A DNA stretch of 64,000 bases from Bradyrhizobium sp. CSA207 (GCF_029051685.1 NZ_JAACFT010000001.1:248001-312000); one strand, 5' to 3'; shown: positions 47,747 to 57,503, numbered from the stretch's first letter. The notes: generated by a model not told the origin, from the letters alone. Numbers and translations are program-made.

Positions 47747-48574
47747 ATGATCACGTTGCCGAGACTAGCGGCCGAATCCCTGGAGAAGTTGCTGGGCACG
47801 TTCATGCGTCGCCGGTTCGATGAGACTTCCGCAAGTATCGTCGAGAGCGCGACCCGCACCGCGATGGAATGCATCGGCAACAGCGATGCGCTCTATCACA
47901 ATATTGAGCATACCATGCTGGTGACGCTGGCCGGCCATTCCATCCTCAGCGGCCGCAGTCTCCACACCCACCTGTCGGCCGAGGACTACGTCCATGTCCT
48001 GATCGCCTGCCTCGCCCACGACATCGGCTATGTGCGTGGCCTGTTCGAAGAGGATGATGAAGACGGCTTCGTGATCGATGCGACCGACACCAAGATCTCA
48101 TTGCCGCGCGGTGCATCGGACGCGAGCTTGATGATGTATCACGTCGATCGCTCGAAGCTCTACGTGACGCGACGGCTGCGACATATTCCTGGACTCGATC
48201 CGGAACGCATCGCTCGCGCCATCGAGGGCACGCGGTTTCCGGCCCGCGAGGGCCAGGACTATGACGACGATGCCTCGATCCTGCGCGCCGCCGACTTCAT
48301 CGGACAGCTCGGCGATCCCAATTATCTGCGCAAGGCCAACGCGCTCTACTACGAATTCGAAGAGATCGGCATGAACCGCCAGCTCGGTTACGACTCGCCC
48401 GCCGACATCGTCAACCGCTATCCACAATTCTATTGGAACAGCGTCGCACCGCACATCCAGACCGAGATCGGCTATCTCAACAAGACCGAGATCGGCCGGC
48501 AATGGATCGCCAACCTCTACAGTAACGTGTTCCGCGCGGAACGCGAGATCTCGCTGTCAGGGCCGCAAAAATAG
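47747..48574 (+). CDS. HD-domain metal-dependent phosphohydrolase-like protein
   Basis: A 275-residue protein with an HD-type metal site: HNIEHTMLVT (His51, His55) followed by LIACLAHDIGYVRG (His91, Asp92). The remainder is helical and includes ADFIGQLGDPNYLRKANALY near residue 185. The spacing resembles cyclic-nucleotide phosphodiesterase-like HD proteins, but the substrate is unknown. I chose the ATG at 47747, which gives a compact HD domain; the frame stays open to 47645 without resemblance. It lies alone after the transglutaminase cluster. Confidence 0.82.
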   Translation: MITLPRLAAESLEKLLGTFMRRRFDETSASIVESATRTAMECIGNSDALYHNIEHTMLVTLAGHSILSGRSLHTHLSAEDYVHVLIACLAHDIGYVRGLFEEDDEDGFVIDATDTKISLPRGASDASLMMYHVDRSKLYVTRRLRHIPGLDPERIARAIEGTRFPAREGQDYDDDASILRAADFIGQLGDPNYLRKANALYYEFEEIGMNRQLGYDSPADIVNRYPQFYWNSVAPHIQTEIGYLNKTEIGRQWIANLYSNVFRAEREISLSGPQK

Positions 48575-48758
48575 GTCGGGTCGTCTCGAACTTGTTCGGA
48601 GCCGGCCACAAACTGCCGCAGGAGCGTCCCCGCCGAGTGGGCGCAGGCCGTGCCTGATGTTCGCAACGCGGCCGGTTGACCTGATTTTTGGTGTCGTGCG
48701 GAACTTTTGGCAGAGAGCGCCGTCCAGATCCTGAGCGAGAGTTGCGAAGGAGGCGACC

Positions 48759-50282
48759 ATGACCGAGGAAAGCAAGCCGAGCGGGCCCGACCTGACCAAG
48801 GGCGTCTCGCTGACCGAATTCAAGGACGGCAAGCTGCTCGGCCATGTCGGTGCGGAGGACGTCTTGCTGGTGCAGGCGGGCAGTGAGATCTTCGCGATCG
48901 AGCCGGCTTGCAGCCACTACCACGGGCCGCTCGCCGAAGGGCTCGTGGTCGACGACACTATCCGCTGTCCCTGGCATCACGCCTGCTTCTCCTTGCGCAC
49001 CGGTGAGCCCACGCGCCCGCCGGCGCTGAACGCGCTGGCAGTGTGGGAGGTGATGCGCGACCGGGACCGGATCCTGGTTCAGCGCAAGCGTGAGATGCCG
49101 GCGCCCCCGGCGCCTCATCGTGCGGCGCCGATGCCGGAAAAATTCGTCATCGTCGGTGGCGGCGCGGCCGGATTCGCGGCGGCCGAGATGCTCCGGCGCG
49201 AAGGCTTTGCCGGCGCCATCACCATGCTGAGCGACGACGGCGCGATGCCGGTCGACCGGCCGAACCTCTCCAAGGACTATCTCGCCGGCAACGCGCCGGA
49301 AGATTGGCTGCCGTTGAGGGGCGAGGATTATTTTCGGGATGCAGGCATCGACCTCAGGCTCAACACCAACGTGTCCGCGATCGATCCGAAGGCAGGCCGC
49401 GTGATGCTGGGCAACGGCGACAGATTGCCGTTCGACCGGCTGTTGCTGGCGACCGGTGCCGAGCCTGTGAAATTGCAGAGTCCTGGCGCCGACCAGCCGC
49501 ATGTCCATACCTTGCGCTCCGTCGCCGACAGCCGCGCCATCATCAAGGCGGCAGGCGGGGCGAGGCGCGCGCTCGTGATCGGCGCCAGCTTCATCGGCCT
49601 CGAAGTCGCAGCCTCCTTGCGGGCGCGAAAAGTCGAAGTCCACGTCGTCGCGCCCGAGGAGCGACCCATGCAGCGTGTGCTGGGGCCCGAGATGGGCGAC
49701 TTCGTTCGTGCGCTGCATGAAGAGAATGGCGTCAACTTCCACCTCGAGGACACCGTGGAGAAGATCGACGGCACGCGCGCTACCTTGAAGAGCGGTGCGG
49801 TCATCGAGGCGGACCTCGTCGTGGTCGGAATCGGCGTCAAGCCGCGCCTTGCGCTGGCCGAGCAGGCGGGACTCGCGATCGATCGCGGCGTCAGCGTCAG
49901 CGAATATCTCGAAACCAGCGTATCTGGCATCTTCGCCGCCGGCGACATCGCGCGCTGGCCCGATCCACACTCGAAGCGAAACATCCGCGTCGAACACTGG
50001 GTGGTGGCGGAGCGGCAGGGCCAGACCGCGGCGCGCAACATGCTCGGCCGGCGCCAACGCTTCGATGCCGTGCCATTCTTCTGGAGCCAGCATTATGATG
50101 TGCCGATCAACTATGTCGGCCATGCCGAGAGCTTTGACGACATCGCGATCGACGGCAGCATCGCCGGCAAGGACTGCCTGCTGAAATACCGCAAGGGCGG
50201 CCGCGTGCTGGCGGTCGCTTCAATTTATCGCGATCTAGACAATCTCAAGGCTGAGCTCGCGATGGAGCGGTCGCGGGCGTGA
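48759..50282 (+). CDS. Rieske-FAD oxidoreductase (AIFM3-like ferredoxin reductase)
   Basis: A 507-residue fusion. Residues 1-105 form a Rieske [2Fe-2S] domain with ligands Cys51/His53 (CSHYHGP) and Cys70/His73 (CPWHH). From about 128 there is a flavoprotein reductase with the FAD motif KFVIVGGGAAGFAAAEMLRR, the NAD motif RALVIGASFIGLEVAAS near 270, and the second FAD motif GIFAAGDIARWP near 400. It should pass electrons between NAD(P)H, FAD and the cluster, either to a partner oxygenase or as a stress enzyme. No terminal oxygenase lies next to it. A strong GAAGGAGGCGACC sits before the ATG. Confidence 0.91.
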   Translation: MTEESKPSGPDLTKGVSLTEFKDGKLLGHVGAEDVLLVQAGSEIFAIEPACSHYHGPLAEGLVVDDTIRCPWHHACFSLRTGEPTRPPALNALAVWEVMRDRDRILVQRKREMPAPPAPHRAAPMPEKFVIVGGGAAGFAAAEMLRREGFAGAITMLSDDGAMPVDRPNLSKDYLAGNAPEDWLPLRGEDYFRDAGIDLRLNTNVSAIDPKAGRVMLGNGDRLPFDRLLLATGAEPVKLQSPGADQPHVHTLRSVADSRAIIKAAGGARRALVIGASFIGLEVAASLRARKVEVHVVAPEERPMQRVLGPEMGDFVRALHEENGVNFHLEDTVEKIDGTRATLKSGAVIEADLVVVGIGVKPRLALAEQAGLAIDRGVSVSEYLETSVSGIFAAGDIARWPDPHSKRNIRVEHWVVAERQGQTAARNMLGRRQRFDAVPFFWSQHYDVPINYVGHAESFDDIAIDGSIAGKDCLLKYRKGGRVLAVASIYRDLDNLKAELAMERSRA

Positions 50283-50403
50283 GCCGATCTTGATTTGCGT
50301 CAATGTTGTCTCCGTCGGGCGCTGCTCTGCTGGCTGTCGTACAGGTCCGGACCGTGCTCCTCTGGCGCGTGTCTCCGGGCTTCGCATGCAAGGAGTAACC
50401 GCC

Positions 50404-50979
50404 ATGACAAGCGCTTCGGATACGTCGCACCATTCCAGCCTCGGCTCGGGCATCGCGGCGCTGCATGCCAAATGGGGATGGATCGTCGCGCTCGGCGTGG
50501 TCTATCTCGTCGCCGGATTTGTCGCGCTCGGCAGCATGGTGATGGCGACGGTTGCGAGCGTGATCGTGGTCGGCGCGATGATGATCGTCGCCGGCGTGAC
50601 AGAAGTCATCGGCGCGTTCCAGATGAAGAGCTGGGGCAAGTTCGTGGTCTGGGCCTTGCTCGGCGTGCTCTACGTCCTCGCAGGCTTGCTCACCTTCGAG
50701 AACCCGTTGTTCGCTGCGGCGTTGTTGACCCTGTTCCTCGGCGCCTCACTGCTCGCCTCCGGCGCCGTCAGGCTGTTTCTCGCCTTCAGCATGAAGCGCG
50801 AAAGTCCGTGGGTCTGGGTGGCGCTCTCGGCCGTCATTACGCTGTTGCTGGGTTGCCTGATCCTGGCGCGCTGGCCGGTCAACAGCGTCTACATTCTCGG
50901 ACTGTTCCTCGGCATCGACCTGATCATGGCGGGCGCGGGCTGGGTCAGCCTGGGCTTCAGCCTGCGGCGGCGCCACTAG
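50404..50979 (+). CDS. HdeD-family membrane protein
   Basis: A 191-residue membrane protein with six hydrophobic helices in three pairs, typical of the HdeD/DUF308 family (WIVALGVVYLVAGFVALGS, MMIVAGVTEVIGAFQMKSWG, LGVLYVLAGLLTFENPLFAA). HdeD in E. coli is linked to acid resistance at high cell density; in alphaproteobacteria the role is unclear. I took the ATG at 50404, which follows AAGGAGTAACCGCC. It lies 121 bases after the Rieske-FAD gene and could share its transcript. Confidence 0.88.
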   Translation: MTSASDTSHHSSLGSGIAALHAKWGWIVALGVVYLVAGFVALGSMVMATVASVIVVGAMMIVAGVTEVIGAFQMKSWGKFVVWALLGVLYVLAGLLTFENPLFAAALLTLFLGASLLASGAVRLFLAFSMKRESPWVWVALSAVITLLLGCLILARWPVNSVYILGLFLGIDLIMAGAGWVSLGFSLRRRH

Positions 50980-51080
50980 AGCATGATCCGGAAAAGTGCG
51001 GAGCGGTTTTCCGAAAAAGATCGTGCTCAGACAATGACCTAAAGCGCGATGGCGGTTCATCCGAACGTCATCGCGCTTTA
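50979..51080. repeat. Intergenic repeat, family F (AGAGCATGATCCGGAAAAGTG)
   Basis: AGAGCATGATCCGGAAAAGT...GCGGTTTTCCGAAAAAGATCGTGCTC forms one hairpin, and AAAGCGCGATGGCGGT...CATCGCGCTTTA forms a second. This is an element type I recognise as widespread in Rhizobiales. It starts at the HdeD stop codon. Confidence 0.85.
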
Positions 51081-51196
51081 GCTACCAGCAACTCGACGCA
51101 AGACCGTCTTGCCGAACTCCGCTGATCTGACGCGCTGACCAAAAGCAGCACGCCGTGCGTTCGCCTCGCGCGGACGATCATCATCGGGGAGAAACC

Positions 51197-52408
51197 ATGA
51201 AAGCCGCTCTGGTCCTGGCCGCAGCGCTGGCTGCCGCCGGTCTGTCCACACCCGTCTCCGCGCAAAAATCCTACGGTCCCGGCGTCAGCGACACCGAGAT
51301 CAAGATCGGCAACACCATGCCCTATAGCGGGCCGGCGTCGCCGCTCAGCATCACCGGCAAGGTGATCGCGGGCTATTTCGACGAGGTCAACGAGACGGGC
51401 GGCGTCAACGGGCGCAAGCTCAATTTGATCTCGCTGGACGACGCGTTCTCGCCGCCCAAGACCATGGAAGCGGCACGGCGGCTGGTCGAGAGCGATGGCG
51501 TTGCCTTCATCTTCGCGACCATGGGCACGGCGCCGAGCTCGGCGATCGCAAAGTATCTCAACAGCAGCAAGGTGCCGCAGCTGTTTTTGATCAGCTCGGC
51601 CTCGAAGTGGAACGATCCGGCCAACATGCCCTGGTCGATGGCGCTGCCCTGGGCGCCGAACTACACCAGCGAGGCCGCGATCGACGTTGCCTATGCCCGC
51701 GCCAAGAATCCGAATGCGCGCTTTGCAGTGCTCTACCAGAACGATGACGCCGGCAAGGAATATTTGCGCGGCGTCAAGGAGGCGCTCGGCCCTGATGCCG
51801 ACAAGGCAATCGCGATGGCCTCGAGCTTCGAGGTTGCCGATCCGACCGTCGATTCCCAGGTGCTGACGCTCGCGAGCTCCAAGGCCGACGTCTTCATGAT
51901 CTATTCGGTGACGCCGCGCGCCTGCGCGCAGGCGATCCGGAAAGCCCACGAGGTCGGCTGGCAGCCGCAGCGCTTCCTCGCCTCGGGCTGCGCCAACAAG
52001 GCCACCGTGATGGTGCCGGCGGGTCTCGATGCCGGCAAGGGCGTACTGTCGCTCGGCTCGCTCAAGCCGTTCACGGCCGAGCCGAAGGACGATCCGGCGA
52101 TGTCGGCCTATATCGACTTCATGAAGCGGCGCCTGCCCAATGCCGACGTCAACAATGTCGCCGGCCTCTACGGCTACACCGTTGCCGAGGCGCTGGTCGT
52201 CGTGCTGAAGCAGTGCAAGGACAATCTGACGCGCGAGAACATCATGGCGCAGGCGGCGAGCCTGAAGAGCGTGCCGTTGTCGCTGCTGATGCCCGGCATC
52301 ACCCTCAACACCACGTCGCAGGATTTCCGCCCGATCAAGGACGGCTATATGCTCCAGTTCGACGGCAACGACTGGATCGTGGCAAGCGAGCTGTTGCGGG
52401 GGACGTGA
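51197..52408 (+). CDS. ABC transporter substrate-binding protein, branched-chain amino acid (LivK) type
   Basis: A 403-residue periplasmic binding protein. A signal peptide (MKAALVLAAALAAAGLSTPV, cleavage likely after VSA) precedes the type I binding fold: DTEIKIGNTMPYSGPASPLS, DDAFSPPKTMEAARRLVESD, FATMGTAPSSAIAKYLN and FAVLYQNDDAGKEYLRGVK. It captures a small organic acid or amino acid for a Liv-type ABC importer. No permease or ATPase genes lie beside it, so it is an orphan component. The neighbouring acyl-CoA dehydrogenase suggests an aromatic or fatty-acid-like ligand. The ATG at 51197 follows GGGGAGAAACC. Confidence 0.9.
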   Translation: MKAALVLAAALAAAGLSTPVSAQKSYGPGVSDTEIKIGNTMPYSGPASPLSITGKVIAGYFDEVNETGGVNGRKLNLISLDDAFSPPKTMEAARRLVESDGVAFIFATMGTAPSSAIAKYLNSSKVPQLFLISSASKWNDPANMPWSMALPWAPNYTSEAAIDVAYARAKNPNARFAVLYQNDDAGKEYLRGVKEALGPDADKAIAMASSFEVADPTVDSQVLTLASSKADVFMIYSVTPRACAQAIRKAHEVGWQPQRFLASGCANKATVMVPAGLDAGKGVLSLGSLKPFTAEPKDDPAMSAYIDFMKRRLPNADVNNVAGLYGYTVAEALVVVLKQCKDNLTRENIMAQAASLKSVPLSLLMPGITLNTTSQDFRPIKDGYMLQFDGNDWIVASELLRGT

Positions 52409-52443
52409 CGTTAGGGCTGACGAACGGCCGCAGAGGCGGTGCA

Positions 52444-52647
52444 CCCTCTCCCCTTGTGGGAGAGGGTGGCTTCGCGGCACGCGAAGCCGGGTGAGGGGTT
52501 TCTCTCCGCGAGTCACTCTTGCGCAGTCGTGTTGCTGATAGAGACCCCTCATCCGGCGCCATAGCCGAAGCTCCGCTTCGGCGTTCTTAAGAACGGCGGC
52601 CGAAGGCCGCCTATGCCACCTTCTCCCACAAGGGGAGAAGGGAAGAG
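52444..52647. repeat. Intergenic repeat, family D, diverged
   Basis: CCCTCTCCCCTTGTGGGAGAGGG...and...CCTTCTCCCACAAGGGGAGAAGG enclose GGGTGAGGGGTTTCTCTCCG and an inner CTTCGGCGTTC block. It fills the gap between the binding-protein and dehydrogenase genes. Confidence 0.85.
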
Positions 52648-52693
52648 GCACCTTCATTGCGCCCAGCTTTTTCGGCACGAACGGGAGGCTACA

Positions 52694-53926
52694 ATGGACT
52701 TTCAACACTCCGCACGTTCGCTGGAGCTCCAGGATCGCGTTCGCCAGTTTATGCGGACGCATGTCGAGCCGGTCGAGGAGCTCTATTACGAGCAGGTCAA
52801 ACCGGAAGCCACGCGCTACCGGACGCCGCCTGTGCTGCAGGACCTGAAGCGGCTGGCGCGCGAGCAGGGCCTCTGGAACCTGTTCCTGTCCGGCGAGCAC
52901 GGCCCAGACCCTACCGGCCCAAGGCTGACCAATCTCGAATACGCCCCCGTGAAGGAGATCATGGGCCGCATCCTCTGGGCACCCGAGGTGTTCAACTGCT
53001 CGGCGCCCGACGTCGGCAACATGGAGGTGCTGGCCAATTACGGCACGCCGGCGCAGCAGCAGCGCTGGCTGAAGCCGCTGCTCGAGGGGCGCATCCGCTC
53101 CGGCTTCTCGATGACCGAGCCGCAGGTCGCCTCCAGCGACGCCACCAATATCCAGTGCGAGATCAGGCGCGACGGTGGCGACTACGTCATCAATGGCCGC
53201 AAATGGTTTACCTCCGGCGCGATGAACGAGGATTGCGAGATCCTGATCGTGATGGGCAAGACCGCGCCCGACCATCCCGACCGCCATAGCCAGCAATCCA
53301 TGATCCTGGTGCCGAAGATGACGCCCGGCGTCCGCATCGTGCGCGACATGCTCACTTACGGCTATGACGACGCGCCGGCCGGCCATCCCGAGATCGTCTA
53401 CGAGGATGTCCGCGTGCCCGCCGAGAACATTTTGCTCGGCGAGGGCCGCGGCTTCGAGATCGCGCAGGGGCGGCTCGGTCCGGGCCGCATCCACCATTGC
53501 ATGCGGCTGATCGGCTGCGCCCAGCGCGCGCTGGAATTGATGTGCGCCCGCGCGGTGTCGCGCACGGCCTTCGGCAAGCCGCTCGCCGAGCAAGGCTCGG
53601 TACGCGAGGACATCGCAAACTCGTTCTGCGAGATCGCACAGGCGCGGCTATTGACGCTGCAAGCCGCCGACAAGATGGACCGCGAGGGCAACAAGGCCGC
53701 GCGCGACCTGATCGCAGCGGCCAAGATCGTGGTGCCGAGCATGGCCGCCCGCGTCATCGACCGCGCCATCCAGATCCACGGCGCTGCCGGCGTCTCGCAG
53801 GACACGTTCCTGGCCCGCGCTTACGTCTACGCCCGCTTCATTCGCATCGGCGACGGGCCGGACCAGGTGCATCTGGCAGCGGTCGGCAAGGAGTTGATCA
53901 AGCGCGGCGGGGTGATGGCGGGCTAG
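52694..53926 (+). CDS. Acyl-CoA dehydrogenase (complete copy of a duplicated 3' region)
   Basis: A 410-residue acyl-CoA dehydrogenase. Blocks include [19 protein letters not shown] near residue 138, [20 protein letters not shown] near 165, [20 protein letters not shown] near 259, and [20 protein letters not shown] near 357. The ATG at 52694 lies behind GGGAGGCTACA. Its last 465 bases (53462-53926) recur about 5.3 kb away at 58735-59196 with roughly 93% identity by eye. The stop is immediately followed by lower-GC DNA and an overlapping, oppositely read acyltransferase, so the 3' end coincides with the edge of imported DNA. Confidence 0.92.
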   Translation: MDFQHSARSLELQDRVRQFMRTHVEPVEELYYEQVKPEATRYRTPPVLQDLKRLAREQGLWNLFLSGEHGPDPTGPRLTNLEYAPVKEIMGRILWAPEVFNCSAPDVGNMEVLANYGTPAQQQRWLKPLLEGRIRSGFSMTEPQVASSDATNIQCEIRRDGGDYVINGRKWFTSGAMNEDCEILIVMGKTAPDHPDRHSQQSMILVPKMTPGVRIVRDMLTYGYDDAPAGHPEIVYEDVRVPAENILLGEGRGFEIAQGRLGPGRIHHCMRLIGCAQRALELMCARAVSRTAFGKPLAEQGSVREDIANSFCEIAQARLLTLQAADKMDREGNKAARDLIAAAKIVVPSMAARVIDRAIQIHGAAGVSQDTFLARAYVYARFIRIGDGPDQVHLAAVGKELIKRGGVMAG

Positions 53927-54995
53927 GCGGTGACATGCTCTGGGGGAACCCCGGCCGCGTGATCGATGGAATGGGCCGGCTTTTGTTCCAGTTTGCGCTG
54001 GCGAGGCGATGCCGAAGTCGGTCCAGCGGCCTCTCAAGACCAACGATAATGAGACAAGACACCAACAGGCTTACCCCGACGACGACGGCATAGCGGTCAC
54101 TCAGAAACTGAATGATCGGGAAATGCACCAGGTAGATCGGATAGGAAAGATCACCGACAAATCGATCGATGCTGACGTCCTTGAAGGCTGCAAAGGCAAC
54201 CGGAGCGACGGCCGCGGCCGCCGTAGCCACAACGAAGCCGTACTGAACCGGCACATTCACGGCAAACCACTGTCCCAGCACGATCAACCCGGCGATTGCG
54301 ACGAGCGCTACGGCCTTGGATTTCGCGAATGGAAGCGTTTCGATCCGGCTGAACAATCGGAAGCTGAGCATTCCGAGCACAAACAGAGGAAGCTCGAACG
54401 GAAAGAAGCGATAGAACCACGGATCGTGATCCAATCCGGCAGCATACGCTGCAAGTCTCGCTCCGGTGAGTATGAGAGCGACCACACCCAAGCTCGAGCG
54501 ACCAAGCCGAGCCAAAGACGGCGCCAACAGGTAAAAATACAGCTCCAGCGCCAGTGTCCACGATGGGCGCACAATCAGGTACGAGGACAGTTGGGGCGCG
54601 GTGGAGTGAAAATCTGCGGTGAAGAATAGCTCGCCGTGATCCACTCCGAGGAACAGCAAAGTGTCCTGAAGAAAAATCAAGATGCTGGACGCGAACACCA
54701 GAATGGCTGGCTGCCATCCCAGGCTGGCGATGTGGTGGAAACCGTTCGCGGGCCAAAGCGCCAAAGTAAGGGCCGCCACGATCCAATATGTCGGGAAAAT
54801 CCGAACTGCTCGACTGAGGTAGAATGCTCCTGCGGACGCGTAGCGTTGCGACAAGACCATCTGCATGTAGAAGCCGGAAATAACAAAGAAGATTTCAACT
54901 GCCGTGATCCCCGTCGTGAGACGCAGCCAGGGGAATGGCGGCATCACGTGGTCGCCGACCACGGCGAGTGCCAGGAGTAATCTCAAGAGCCCCAT
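53898..54995 (-). CDS. Acyltransferase family 3 membrane protein (OafA/YrhL-like)
   Basis: A 365-residue membrane protein with about ten helices. It starts [20 protein letters not shown] with the family's conserved histidine in helix 1, then [22 protein letters not shown] and [15 protein letters not shown]. Such enzymes O-acetylate or O-acylate cell-surface sugars or lipids. Base composition is visibly more AT-rich than its neighbours. The last dozen residues ([12 protein letters not shown]) are read from the antisense of the acyl-CoA dehydrogenase 3' end and are probably not ancestral, so the gene seems cut or extended at the junction. The ATG at 54995 is preferred to the adjacent TTG. Confidence 0.87.
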   Translation of the reverse strand: MGLLRLLLALAVVGDHVMPPFPWLRLTTGITAVEIFFVISGFYMQMVLSQRYASAGAFYLSRAVRIFPTYWIVAALTLALWPANGFHHIASLGWQPAILVFASSILIFLQDTLLFLGVDHGELFFTADFHSTAPQLSSYLIVRPSWTLALELYFYLLAPSLARLGRSSLGVVALILTGARLAAYAAGLDHDPWFYRFFPFELPLFVLGMLSFRLFSRIETLPFAKSKAVALVAIAGLIVLGQWFAVNVPVQYGFVVATAAAAVAPVAFAAFKDVSIDRFVGDLSYPIYLVHFPIIQFLSDRYAVVVGVSLLVSCLIIVGLERPLDRLRHRLASANWNKSRPIPSITRPGFPQSMSPPSPPSPRRA

Positions 54996-55393
54996 CAATT
55001 CACACGATCAAACGCAGCACAGCTTCCGACATGATGGAATAATTGCGAACAGCACCCAGTTCAGCCGGAACAAACGTAGAGAGACTATTGGTCTTCCAAC
55101 CCGCTTCTCTGGGGCGATTGTGACGGCCTCGAACAGAAATTCGAAGCCATTTGCGGCCACTCCTTGCACGACGGGAATGAAAATGCCGCAACAACTATTA
55201 AGAGTCTCACAATATTGACGTGTGTTTCGAGGTGGGAGCATGAAGCTTGTGGAACCTTGGCCAAAGTCGGTTCAGTGATGCACAGCCGCCAGCGTGCAGC
55301 TTGGGGAATGACGCCTTAGTCCGTTTGTGGGCGCGTAGCCGACGCACAAAATGCCTCCCGGCCAACCCCGCATCCGAGCCAAAGCGTCACTTG
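54996..55393. other. Intergenic DNA, no gene supported
   Basis: About 400 bases of comparatively AT-rich sequence between the divergent acyltransferase and TetR genes. Only short frames without ribosome sites or recognisable motifs were seen. The promoters of both flanking genes should lie here. Confidence 0.6.
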
Positions 55394-55419
55394 ATATATA
55401 GACCAATCGGTCTATATAT
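55394..55419. promoter_or_regulatory. TetR-type operator palindrome
   Basis: ATATATAGACC-AATC-GGTCTATATAT has perfect 11-base arms with a 4-base spacer. It ends 5 bases before the regulator's start codon, so a bound repressor would block its own promoter. The core AGACC-N4-GGTCT is repeated ahead of the EamA gene. Confidence 0.85.
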
Positions 55420-55424
55420 TACCT

Positions 55425-56039
55425 ATGAGCCGTCAACCCCCAGCGCAGTTGCCCCGTGGCCGCCCCCGAAGTTTCGACACGGAAGCCGCTGTCGAACGCG
55501 CGATGGATGTGTTCTGGTCGCGCGGCTATCACGCCACGGCGCTGCCGGACCTTCTTCGTGCGACGAAGCTCTCGCGTGGCAGCCTTTACGCCGCTTTCGG
55601 CGACAAGCACTCGCTCTTCCTGCGTTCGCTTGATCGCTACATTGCCGATGCCATGACACGGATGGACATCGAACTCGATCCCCGCAGGGAGCCGGTCGAC
55701 GCCCTACGGGCCTACCTTGCCGGTTACGTTGAGCGCACCAGCGGTGCCAATGGCCGGCGCGGATGCCTGCTCGTGGCCACAGCCATGGAGCTGGCTGGCC
55801 AGGATGCTGAAGTTAATCGCCGCATCGCGAGCTTTTTCAAAGCCATGGAGGCCATGGTGGCGGATGCACTGTCCCGTGCGAAGGCGGCGGGCAAGTTGGC
55901 CGAAGGTGTCGAGCCTGCAAGTGCCGCCCGCATTCTCATCTGTTTCCTTTGGGGGCTACGAGTGGTCGCCAAAACGGCACCGACACCGATCACGTTGCAA
56001 GCCACCGTTGACGCTCTTCTCGGCCGCTTCATCAGGTAG
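55425..56039 (+). CDS. TetR/AcrR family repressor
   Basis: A 204-residue TetR-type regulator. The N-terminal helix-turn-helix reads AAVERAMDVFWSRGYHATAL...LLRATKLSRGSLYAAFGDKH, followed by a helical ligand domain with a YxxxY-free cavity region near residues 90-180. There is no Shine-Dalgarno sequence and the operator palindrome ends 5 bases before the ATG, so the transcript may be leaderless or nearly so. A matching operator core precedes the EamA transporter 41 bases downstream of this stop, which makes that transporter the likely target, as in repressor-exporter pairs. Confidence 0.9.
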   Translation: MSRQPPAQLPRGRPRSFDTEAAVERAMDVFWSRGYHATALPDLLRATKLSRGSLYAAFGDKHSLFLRSLDRYIADAMTRMDIELDPRREPVDALRAYLAGYVERTSGANGRRGCLLVATAMELAGQDAEVNRRIASFFKAMEAMVADALSRAKAAGKLAEGVEPASAARILICFLWGLRVVAKTAPTPITLQATVDALLGRFIR

Positions 56040-56079
56040 ACAACCCATGGACGCCTCCGCTGTTAGCGCGCCTATATCT

Positions 56080-56093
56080 AGACCGAATGGTCT
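56080..56093. promoter_or_regulatory. Second AGACC-N4-GGTCT operator, ahead of the EamA gene
   Basis: AGACCGAATGGTCT shares the AGACC and GGTCT half-sites and spacing with the palindrome at 55394. It lies 18 bases before the EamA start codon, in the short gap after the TetR gene. Confidence 0.78.
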
Positions 56094-56110
56094 TGAAAGG
56101 AAAAGATGCC

Positions 56111-56971
56111 ATGTCTCCTATCCAGATCGTCTGCGCGGTGGCCGTCCCCTTGCTCTGGGGTTACCAGTTCGTGGCTATCAAAGTGGGCGTTGCGGAGTTT
56201 CCGCCTCTATTCTTCCTCGCTCTGCGCTTTCTGGCGATCGCGCTGCTGCTTGTTCCGTTCGTCAAGAGGCCCACGCGTCAACAGCTCGGCCCCATCGCAG
56301 CTATTTCGCTCTTCCTGGGCGGGCTGAACTTCGGGCTGTTCTATGTCGGCCTTGGGCTCGGCTCGGGAAGCATGTCGGCCGTCGCATATCAACTCGCTCC
56401 GCCCTTCACCGTCCTGTTGGCCTGGCCGCTGCTCGCGGAGAGGCCGTCGCTAACTACGTCCGCCGGCGTGGTGCTTGCATTCGTCGGTGTGGTCGTGTTG
56501 GCAGCGGGGCCCGGCCTGTCGGCAAACGCGCTTCCGCTGCTGCTTGTGGTCGGAGCAGCCTTTGCCTTCGCGGTGTCCAACGTCTTGACGAAGCGCTACG
56601 GCCCTTTTGATCCCCTGATGTTGATGGGGTGGTTTTCGCTACTCACGGTGCCGCAGGTCATGTTGATGTCGTTGCTGCTCGAATATGGACAGCTGACGAG
56701 CCTCGTCACGGCGGATCAAAATGGCTGGCTGGCACTCGCCTACACCATCTTCATCGGAGGAATTGTCGGGTTCGGACTTTGGTTCTGGCTGATCGCCCGT
56801 TGCTCGATGGGCCGCGTTGCCCCCTTCGCTCTGCTGCTTCCGGTGTTCGCTTTGATTTCGAGCGTGCTGTTCCTTGGCGACCGCGTGACTCCAAGATTGA
56901 TTGTCGGCGGGTTGCTCGCGATTTCCGGTGTGGCCATCACTCAGGCAAGACCGAGCGTTCGATCAATTTAA
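56111..56971 (+). CDS. EamA/RhaT family transporter
   Basis: A 286-residue membrane protein with ten hydrophobic helices arranged as two EamA repeats (WGYQFVAIKVGVAEFPPLFF at the start of the first, VGAAFAFAVSNVLTKRYGPF at the start of the second). These drug/metabolite transporters export amino acids, metabolites or toxic compounds. The ATG at 56111 follows AAAGGAAAAG. It is paired with the upstream TetR gene and has its own copy of the operator core, so ligand-induced expression is expected. The substrate is unknown. Confidence 0.9.
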   Translation: MSPIQIVCAVAVPLLWGYQFVAIKVGVAEFPPLFFLALRFLAIALLLVPFVKRPTRQQLGPIAAISLFLGGLNFGLFYVGLGLGSGSMSAVAYQLAPPFTVLLAWPLLAERPSLTTSAGVVLAFVGVVVLAAGPGLSANALPLLLVVGAAFAFAVSNVLTKRYGPFDPLMLMGWFSLLTVPQVMLMSLLLEYGQLTSLVTADQNGWLALAYTIFIGGIVGFGLWFWLIARCSMGRVAPFALLLPVFALISSVLFLGDRVTPRLIVGGLLAISGVAITQARPSVRSI

Positions 56972-57269
56972 ACCCGAGAACTTGCGTCGCAGCGACTTGC
57001 GGGTTTGGCCCGCAGGCTGTCTGCCAAGCGCTTCCCGGCCAAGGCTGCTTCTGATCCCAAAGCGGACATGCCGGGCGCGAAGGTCCTCGCATAGCGACCA
57101 GCCGATCATCCTCCGCCAAAAGGCCTGTCCCCGGGCTAAGTGGTATTCATGCAGATGACACGAATGGACCGAAAGCACCGGCCAGACGTTGAAAAACAAT
57201 CAACCGAAATGGACGAGGGTCCTCCGTGGGAGACAACTTCTCGGGCATTCATTAGTGCGGGAGACGAGT

Positions 57270-57503
57270 ATGACACTTATTTGGCTTGGTGTGCTCCTGG
57301 TTTTCGGCGGCGTGCTCCAGATGGCGTATCAGCCGATCTGGCGAGGCCGCCTAAGTGGCGGAAGGCGGCTTCGCTCCGGGCGATCCAGTGATACCCTTGA
57401 ACCCGAAAGACCGGCCAGCGGCTTTGGGATCAGATCGAATTGGCCTGGACTTACACTGGTCGCGCTTGGCGCCGCGTCCTTGCTGGCCGGAGCTGCCATC
57501 TGA
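57270..57503 (+). CDS. Small membrane protein, hypothetical
   Basis: A 77-residue protein with two membrane segments, MTLIWLGVLLVFGGVLQMAY at the start and WPGLTLVALGAASLLAGAAI at the end, joined by a basic loop (WRGRLSGGRRLRSGR). The ATG at 57270 has a good ribosome site (GGGAGACGAGT). I do not recognise a named family. It lies in the low-GC accessory segment with no close partner. Confidence 0.65.
   Translation: MTLIWLGVLLVFGGVLQMAYQPIWRGRLSGGRRLRSGRSSDTLEPERPASGFGIRSNWPGLTLVALGAASLLAGAAI

Noticed and set aside
55717..56610. A 297-codon frame overlapping the TetR and EamA genes in another frame
   Set aside because: It spans two real genes and their gap and its translation resembles no protein.
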